The notes under the pieces: model-generated
Told to the model about the DNA's origin: nothing
Databases searched by the model: none
Seen by the model: the letters and a program-made list of their open reading frames with translations, nothing else
Shown here: piece by piece, positions 57,395-64,000 of the stretch
Layout: every line of letters begins with the position of its first letter
Position numbering within the stretch: the first letter of the stretch is position 1
Assembly (NCBI GenBank): GCA_900095095.1
Contig: FMBT01000349.1
Location: 62,001 to 126,000 of the forward strand
DNA length: 64,000 nt
Source: Fragilariopsis cylindrus CCMP1102
Lineage: Eukaryota > Bacillariophyta > Bacillariophyceae > Bacillariales > Bacillariaceae
Direction: 5' to 3'
Translations under genes and position numbers: made by a program

Positions 57395-58239
57395 GATGAC
57401 TTGTTGTTGTACCGTAGGTATAAATAAATTATGATAATGGGTTAGTAGTACGTTGATAAGTGTTCAGTTTATTGTAGTGTCAACAAACTATGCCAGAATT
57501 GGGGATAGATGATCTTGATAGAATTTGTTCTTTGGAGAATAGCTGGAAGAGTAAGCTATTGCGTTAATGAGATTATATTGCGAAGACTGAGAGGGTATCT
57601 TGTATGTAATGAGAAGAATATAGACGAGAATAGCTAGTAGATAGTTGTTGCAATGAAAAATAACTTTTCATTTTTATGGAAGCCAACAATAAATGCTGAT
57701 GACATTGACAAAATTTGCATTTGATCCGTGCTTGTGATTGATTTCACACATTCTCAATTCATTCGTTCGCTCTCCGACACATCATTTTTTGCGCGTACGA
57801 GGTCTTATTAGAGGTCGTAATGCGCAGACACATCATTTTTTGCGCGTACGAGGTCTTATTAGAAGTCGTAATGCGGGGAAGTTTGCGAACGTGTTATATC
57901 ACGTGCGTAAAAAACAATGGCTGTGAACTATTGGATAAGAACAGATGGTGTCAAGCGAAGTCTAACCGTGTTACGTTCGCGCATACAGTAAGAAGGTATC
58001 AAAGTTCATTCAAAAGAACTTTTTCAACACAAAAATCTGAAAATACAAATAAAATCTGCATCATACAAGAACTTTGCAAACGGTCATTCACAGCTCTGTC
58101 ATTGTATACGTTGTTGTGCTGAATACTGTTATCAATATACAGTATCTATCTTACGACCCCTTAGCATTTATTCATATTCATTGCCTGTACAGCATCGAAT
58201 ATAGGATATAATATAATTTAACATAGCAAAATAAGCATC
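57395..58239. other. Divergent spacer carrier / STE24
   Basis: About 840 bp including the 49-bp tandem duplication at 57776-57875. The rest is AT-rich. A 62-codon ORF over the duplication (57738-57926) translates the repeat twice and is most likely chance. Confidence 0.45.
57776..57875. repeat. 49-bp direct repeat, two copies
   Basis: Copies at 57776-57824 and 57827-57875 (start GACACATCATTTTTTGCGCG, end GTCGTAATGCG) differ at one base (GAGGTC versus GAAGTC) and are separated by CA. Each contains TTTTGCGCGTACGAGG, a GC-rich core in AT-rich DNA. The repeat lies in the shared upstream region of two divergent genes. Confidence 0.95.
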
Positions 58240-60351
58240 ATGGATCTGCCATGGAAAACTATCTACTCTCAAAGTACCGGTGAATTCGACTGGGCTGGTG
58301 GCATTTCGTCAGCTACGACCGACGACAACGATGATGGATCCACATTCTCTCCGTTGGCGTATTGGTCGTTAGCTGGTACAATTGGGTTTACTTTATTAGT
58401 TTATTTTTTGGAAGGTAATCTTGATGCGAGACAGAAAAAATCATATCAAATCACGGAATTCCCAAAAGAACTTGAAACGACTGTTGCAAAAATTGATGCA
58501 CAACAAAAGAACGATAAAACAGATGATGATGATGACAACAACAACAACAAAACGTCAAAGAAGAAGAATGACGACGACGACAAAAAAGATACTATTGACA
58601 AAGACAAACCATTACTGGAACAACTTCAAGCGAAGTTCAAATCTTCTCAAACTTACGGTCTAGATAAGATTAATTTTGGAATGATTGCAGGGACATATGA
58701 AACCTTTGAATCAATTGTTATTTTATTGGTTGGGATTATGCCATTTCTGTGGGATCAATCTATAAAATTAGGTGGAACCTACCTCGGAGTTAATAGTGAT
58801 GAAGAAATCAAAATATCATTGATATTTCTACTATTGCAAACCATTGTAGGTACTATTACAGGTTTACCTTTCGAATTATATAAAACTTTTAACATTGAAA
58901 AGAAACATGGATTTAACAAACAAACATATGGATTATTTTTTACTGACAAAGTCAAAGGTTTGGTCCTACAATGCGTCATCGGTGGACCCTTCGTTGCATT
59001 GTTATTGAAAATTATCAAGGTAAGCCCGTTCTGGTCCGTTCATATCCAATACACATATTATATTATATTATATTATACCCGTGTTACTTTATTTTTCTGC
59101 TATTCATCTCTAATTTTTTCCATTTCCTTTCTTTCTCTGTGTGATTCATTCGCATCAAAATATATTCTGCACAAAATTACTCGCCTGGATATCCAATATA
59201 ATAAATTATACGAATACCATTCTTCTACATAATACGACAACCTACAAAAAAAACTGCAAACGGCGTTCCCCTCATTTGTACATTATTCAAAAGATGGGTG
59301 GAGATAATTTTTACATTTACATGTGGGCTTTCATGTTTTGCTTTTCTGTCTTCATGATGACGATAGTTCCCGTTGTTATCATGCCAATTTTAATACCTAT
59401 GAGCCACTGAAAGATGGTGACCTCAAAACGAGTATTTATAAATTAGCAGGACGACTTGATTATCCTTTGAAGAAATTATTCATCATGGACGGATCAAAAC
59501 GGTCAAGTCATTCCAACGCCTTTATGTTTGGTTTTGGTGCTAACAAAAGAATTGGTAAGAGCTGTTACTAAATTACTATACTTTCGGTGGGTGCCTAGGT
59601 TTTTTCGTGGGTGACGTGATTTACTGTATCGATGATGTGTGACTAACAGAAGCGTTTCTTAATGTTTTTAAACCTTCACCATTAAATTGCAACGACAACG
59701 ACAGTCCTTTTCGATACCCTAATGGAACAAGTAAAAAGCAGCGAAATCTTGGCCATTTTGGTAAGAGATCTTACTCTAACTAACTTACTTGACTTTTGTG
59801 TGCTACATAGAATTTCGTAAGATCCAATTTTTAGTATTGATGTATGACTAACAGGACCATCTTACTTTTTTCTTTTAATCTTATCAGGGTCACGAACTAG
59901 GACATTGGAAGCTAGGACACACCCTTACTAATTTTGCAGTTACTCAGGTTTATTTTGGTGTCGCATTTTATTTTTTCTCCCAATGTTATGCCTCGAAGGA
60001 TCTGTACGCTGCCTTCGGATTCGATGACACAAATCTGACGTCCCGACCATTATCGCCTTGATGCTGTTCTTTCAAACTCTCTGGGCGCCAGTCGACAAGA
60101 TTTTGTCGTTCGTTTTGACAGTATTTAGCAGACATTGCGAATTTGAAGCAGACAGGTTCTCCGTTGACTTAGACATGAGCCAAGACTTGCAAAGTGGGTT
60201 ATGTAAAATTCATCTGGAAAATTTAGGTGCTATGTGCCCTGATAACTTGTACAGTATGTACCATTACTCTCATCCACCTCTTGTTGAACGCCTTTCAGCC
60301 ATGATGGCACTAGATGATGCGATGATGCTGAAAGGCAAAAAGAAAAATTAA
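58240..60351 (+). CDS. STE24: STE24-type CAAX prenyl protease (M48A), two frame breaks
   Basis: Exons 58240-59019, 59294-59554, 59705-59760 and 59888-60351. STE24 is an integral-membrane zinc protease of the ER that trims prenylated CAAX proteins. Visible parts are a membrane segment near the N-terminus, YGLDKINFGMIAGTYETFES, LPFELYKTFNIEKKHGFNKQ, TYGLFFTDKVKGL, MGGDNFYIYMWAFM, DGSKRSSHSNAFMFGFGANK, LFDTLMEQ, the zinc motif GHELGHWKLGH and the third ligand in CEFEADRF. Two frame changes, each one missing base, lie at the T-run 59388-59391 (IMP then FNTYEPL) and at the A-run 60031-60033 (FGFDDT then SDVPTIIALMLFFQ). Homology spans both. An acidic/Lys-rich insert (residues about 90-125) is extra. 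A TATTA repeat follows the first donor. Confidence 0.9.
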
Positions 60352-60788
60352 TTTCACTTTTAAGAAGACTCAATGAATGGGGAATAAAAAAATACATAAC
60401 ACAACAATAAATTGCACTAAAAGCTATACATAAATTACAATAAAATGATAATTGCTAAATCTTCTAGCTACACTATGCTAGCTACTAGCTACTATCCGCT
60501 ACTGTATATCTGCTATCATTTTCGAAACATGAGAAATAATTTAGCTTGTGTAACTTTTTAGGTTTATTCGAGGGCGAATCCATTATTCCCCCGAATTAAT
60601 CCCTTAATTATCAACCCATGGGTCAACCACCAGAAAAATTTATTTTCGAGACTAAGACCCGACAAGCTAGATCACAACAACAACGACGACGACGACGACG
60701 AAGACGAAGACGACAACAACAAACTGCCTATACGTATATCTTTACAGCAAAATCATACTAGTTAGTATCAAAATAACATTAATCAAAC
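60352..60788. other. Spacer STE24 / OLA1
   Basis: Contains GCTAGCTACTAGCTAC around 60478-60493 and a (GAC)n/(CAA)n stretch near 60675-60720 in the likely 5' leader of OLA1. No gene. Confidence 0.45.
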
Positions 60789-62123
60789 ATGCCACCTAAG
60801 AAATCATCGGAGGCAGAAGTCCCTCGCTTCGGGCGAGTTGGGAACAACCTAAAGATGGGTATCGTTGGTTTACCAAATATCGGTAAATCCTCCCTTTTTA
60901 ATCTGCTATCAGAATCAGCTCAAGCTGATGCTGAAAACTATCCCTTCTGTACTATCGACCCAAATACTACTCGGTGCGCTGTTCCTGATAAACGATACCA
61001 ATCCCTTGTTGATATATGGAAGCCACCATCCCAATACCCAGCATACCTTCACCTTGTTGACATCGCCGGACTAATAAAAGGAGCTAGTGAAGGAGCAGGA
61101 CTTGGGAATGCATTTCTTTCCCATATCCAATCCGTCGATGGAATATTTCACCTCGTCCGAGCATTTGATGACAGGGCCGTTACACATGTAGAAGATTCAG
61201 TTGATCCGGAAAGAGATTTGGATACTATTACTGCAGAATTATGCAAAAAGGATCTAGCGTACGTTATACAACAGCGTGAGAATAGAGAGAAGGATGTAAA
61301 GAAGAATCCGACTATGAAATTACCGCCATTATTCTTTACTGTAATGGATAAAGTACAAGAAATGTTAGAGAATAATCAACCACTTGCTAAGGGTGTGAAT
61401 GGACTGCTCCTGAGGTGGATAAAATTAACGAACTAATTCCTGGTAGGTATCGAGGTGCTTGCGTCGGTAGCGTATATGCATTTCGTTTTTCCTCTCCTCG
61501 CTCTCTCTCTCTCTCTCTATCATATGTGAATCATAAATTAACGAACCAATTCAGGATGTATCACACTAAAACCTACTGTGTATTTGGTAAATTGTTCCCA
61601 AAAGAGTTTTGTTACTGGTGGAAATAAGTACTTGGCAAAAATCAAAGACTGGGTTGAGTCACATGGTGGGGGTTTGGTAATTCCTTTCTCCGTCGAATTC
61701 GAAGAAGCTTTGGCAGCATTACGAAAAGCTGGTGACGTAGATGGTGAAAAAGCATTATTGGATTCTTTGAATGGTAGAAAAAGTGTCCTACCTCGGATTG
61801 TCAAATGTGGATACAAACAGCTCAAACTGATGTATTATTTTACCGCAGGTGTAAAGGAGGTTAGATGTTGGACGCTTGCAATGGAATCTACAGCTCCTCA
61901 GGCTGCCGGTGTTATCCATTCCGACTTTGAAGCCGGTTTTATTAAATTAGAATGCTGCTCGTACGATGATTTCATGGAATGCAATAAGGGAGAAAAGAGT
62001 ATGGCTAATGTTAAAGCTGCTGGAAAGTATAGACAAGAAGGGAAGAATTACATCGTTCAGGATGGTGATATTTGCCATTTCTTATTTAACAAGGCTGGTG
62101 GTGGTAAGAATATGAAGAAATAA
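60789..62123 (+). CDS. OLA1: OLA1/YchF, Obg-like P-loop ATPase, one frame break
   Basis: Two exons (60789-61442 and 61555-62123) encode about 400 residues. OLA1 binds ATP in preference to GTP and interacts with ribosomes in translation and stress control. Motifs are the P-loop MGIVGLPNIGKSSLFNLL, the switch region NYPFCTIDPN, the G3-like DIAGLIKGASEGAGLGNAFL, HIQSVDGIFHLVRAF, then LITLKP-type continuation (GCITLKPTVYLVNCSQKSF) and a C-terminal TGS domain (VRCWTLAMESTAPQAAGVIH, SDFEAGFIKLE, YIVQDGDICHFLFN). The frame changes at about 61391-61402, where GVEWTAPEVDKINEL needs one extra base. A CT repeat lies in the intron (61498-61518). The start MPPKK matches eukaryotic OLA1. It is a single-copy housekeeping gene in known eukaryotes. 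Confidence 0.95.
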
Positions 62124-62712
62124 ATTATATAGACCTTAAAAAATCAAAATAAATAAGTTATAATATTGAATATCTCTACCATTATTTCCTTTCTTTCTTG
62201 TGGGTACCAACATATCTTCTGAACTTTGTCGTGTTTTGTACCAAATGAGGCTCTCTTGCCTGTTCTTCCATCTCATTCAAAGTTTCTACTTTACTATCTC
62301 CACTACATATGGTTCTTTATATGACTCATTATCATAGATTGGTGGTATCACCACCTTTCGAACAAATGTGCAGTACCATAGGTATCTGCACCATACTGTT
62401 GATGGGATTGTTACAAGGATCTAGATGATTATTAGGCTCGTAATAATATCATATATTTGTGATGAATGAAAAGAAGAATAAATTGTCAGCGCACGACTCA
62501 ATGGCGCACGAATGGAATTTAGAAAAATCTTCCCTCCATCAATTTTTAAGGCCAAGATTTATTGATTTCCCTAAAAAATATGTGTCTCTCCATCGGAATA
62601 CCATACGGTCGTGCATTTTGTAACGGTTGTCCTATCATTTACTTTCGCCACTATAGCTAGAATCGAAATGAAAATGAAGAGAGTTACAGTGGGCGTATCG
62701 AAACAACGACGA
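62124..62712. other. Spacer OLA1 / Mini-III
   Basis: No gene seen. An upstream in-frame Met at 62611 would add 34 residues to the Mini-III protein. The Met at 62713 is preferred because it is directly followed by a signal-like hydrophobic stretch. Confidence 0.45.
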
Positions 62713-63509
62713 ATGATTTCTTCCCTGATTTTTGCCATCCTGGCAGCAGTATTTTTATTTGGCATGGAATGCGATTGTTTTTCTTTGATTTTGGATTCCG
62801 TCAACAGAAATCCAGCTTATTATGCTAGTTCAAATAATAAGTGTACTAGTAGCAGCATTTTGTTTTCGTCGATTGGTGATGATATCGATAACAAAGATGA
62901 CGTCGACAATGGCATCGGAGATGACACGAAACCAGTAACAAAATCCTTGCTAGAGATGTTATCACCGAAAAGCTCATGCACTGTGAATCAAATGAGTGGA
63001 ACGGAACTTGCTTACATCGGTGATGTGGTGTTTGAACTTTTTGTTCGATCGAGGCATGTATGGCCGCAAAAACGAACCACTGATTTGCAGAATCTTGTGG
63101 TTGGTTTGGTGCGAGGTATGTTAAAAAGAAAAACGCAACCTGAAACCCCTCGTTGTTTTAATTCTGGGATTCGTCGGCTTTCTATACTAGGTACATATTT
63201 GTTTTTATGTTCCTTCTACTTCTTACTTGACTTCGTTTATTCTGCCACTTCTCCTAATATTTAGCCGAAAATCAATCGGCTTTGTTAAAAAAGCTCAAAG
63301 AAACCTTCCCGTTATCCGACAGAGAGAGTCAGGTGCTGTCTAGGGGCAGAAATTCAGTGACACGTTCCAAGAATCGAAGAAATCCTGCTGCATACCAAGA
63401 TTCTACGTCAATTGAAGCATTGATAGGATATGTCTATATAAACGACCCAGATCGATGCCAAGAACTACTAGCGTGGTTTGATACCGTTATTGACGAGCCA
63501 ATGGAGTAG
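62713..63509 (+). CDS. Mini-RNase III-like endoribonuclease, organelle-type leader
   Basis: Two exons (62713-63115, 63265-63509) give about 215 residues. The start MISSLIFAILAAVFLFGMEC is a signal peptide, with CFSL after it as a possible plastid-import boundary. The catalytic domain is a short RNase III fold without a dsRNA-binding domain. It shows ELAYIGDVVFELFVRSRHVW (the Y-I-G-D-x-V-x-E motif with its metal-binding Asp and Glu), a Lys/Leu-rich middle, LSRGRNSVTRSKNRRNP, and YQDSTSIEALIGYVYI with the second Glu. This order matches Mini-III, which matures 23S rRNA in Firmicutes and, as RNC3/RNC4, rRNA and introns in plant chloroplasts. Key acids are present, so it is likely active. The first donor (GTATGT) and the acceptor TTTAG are good. 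Confidence 0.87.
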
Positions 63510-64000
63510 AAACTGATGTTTGATTCAAATCTATCTATGAAAAAGTTCTCCTGGAAGAAATCTCAAATGCATTGTGATGATGACATTATGTATTAAGAAA
63601 ATGCTTGTGCCGTCTATTATGGTGAAAAAGGACTGTACATTCAATTTTTTTAAGAACATAAATAAATTGCGTTCTTCATAGCCAATTTTTAACCTCTCTC
63701 TGGGCCGATGCATTCAACATTTCCCAGCATTTAATAGTTGTCAGTTGAACTATCATGAAAATGGAATATTCGATCAGACAATAAAAAATATGCTCTGGCT
63801 ACAGTATCCCTGGAGCACAGTATACAATAGTTTAAAACACAAGAAACAGTCAGATTTTAGCTATTTTTCGCATAAAGTCTCTTGGTACCGTAGTATCAAT
63901 CACTTGAATTGAAGAACAAACAGGACACTCCCATGTAGCCATAATTTATCAGAAATAGATGCTAGCAACTTATCATATATGAAATGATTCCTTATTCACC
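63510..64000. other. Right-edge region, no confident gene
   Basis: AT-rich DNA after Mini-III. It contains the short minus-strand ORF at 63850-63942 described separately. A gene could begin here and run off the window. Confidence 0.4.
63850..63942 (-). CDS. Short Cys-pair ORF or first exon, doubtful
   Basis: Minus-strand frame MATWECPVCSSIQVIDTTVP to a stop after 30 codons. CPVC is a zinc-type pair, and 19 bases around it are identical to the CPVCSS region of UBA3 exon 7. It may be a tiny zinc peptide, a copied exon fragment or chance. Confidence 0.2.
   Translation of the reverse strand: MATWECPVCSSIQVIDTTVPRDFMRKIAKI

Noticed and set aside
57738-57926. Small protein with an internal repeat (FLRVRGLIR twice)
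   Set aside because: It is the translation of the 49-bp DNA duplication in a promoter region, with no other coding evidence.

Overview
This is a nuclear window from a stramenopile alga, most likely a diatom. The evidence is AT-rich sequence with short GT-AG introns (about 100-250 bp), long polyQ, polyN and polyD tracts, an HSF-type transcription factor, and secretory leaders ending in an Ala-Phe motif typical of complex-plastid targeting. It is ordinary gene-dense chromosome: about 25 recognisable protein genes on both strands, with no rRNA, tRNA, CRISPR array or intact transposon seen.

Layout. 0-8 kb: a Deltex-type E3 ligase with two DTC domains, a lysine-methyltransferase-like enzyme, a polyQ/polyD nuclear protein with an AP2-like segment, and a probable Tom7. 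8-15 kb: two protein-only RNase P (PRORP) genes end to end, one with a plastid-type leader and one with a mitochondrial-type leader. 15-27 kb: the NEDD8 E1 subunit UBA3, a psq/CENP-B-type DNA-binding protein, an HSF-domain protein, a small membrane protein, and a Tudor-like plus R2R3-MYB protein. 28-38 kb: a secreted Cys-rich protein, a KEA-like cation/proton antiporter, a ZNF706-like zinc protein, a secreted alpha/beta hydrolase, and a decayed F-box gene. 38-48 kb: a double-MYND/TPR-like protein, an intact F-box protein, an M50B-like membrane peptidase, a small acidic protein and a plastid-type SET methyltransferase. 50-64 kb: a mitotic cyclin, complex I subunit NDUFS7, an aldo/keto reductase, a mitochondrial carrier, STE24, OLA1/YchF and a Mini-RNase III.

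Genes do not form operons. Several are divergent or convergent pairs (KEA/ZNF706-like, MYND/F-box, carrier/STE24, PRORP/PRORP). A loose theme is organelle RNA and protein processing (two PRORPs, Mini-III, LSMT-like SET protein) and ubiquitin/NEDD8 control (Deltex, UBA3, F-box proteins).

A striking cross-cutting feature is that many strongly conserved genes (NDUFS7, STE24, OLA1, cyclin, aldo/keto reductase, PRORP2, MYND protein) change reading frame at a single point. Nearly all of these need one extra base to restore the frame, and many lie in short homopolymers. Deletion-type assembly errors are the simplest reading. Exon coordinates given below were worked out by eye from splice consensus and frame.
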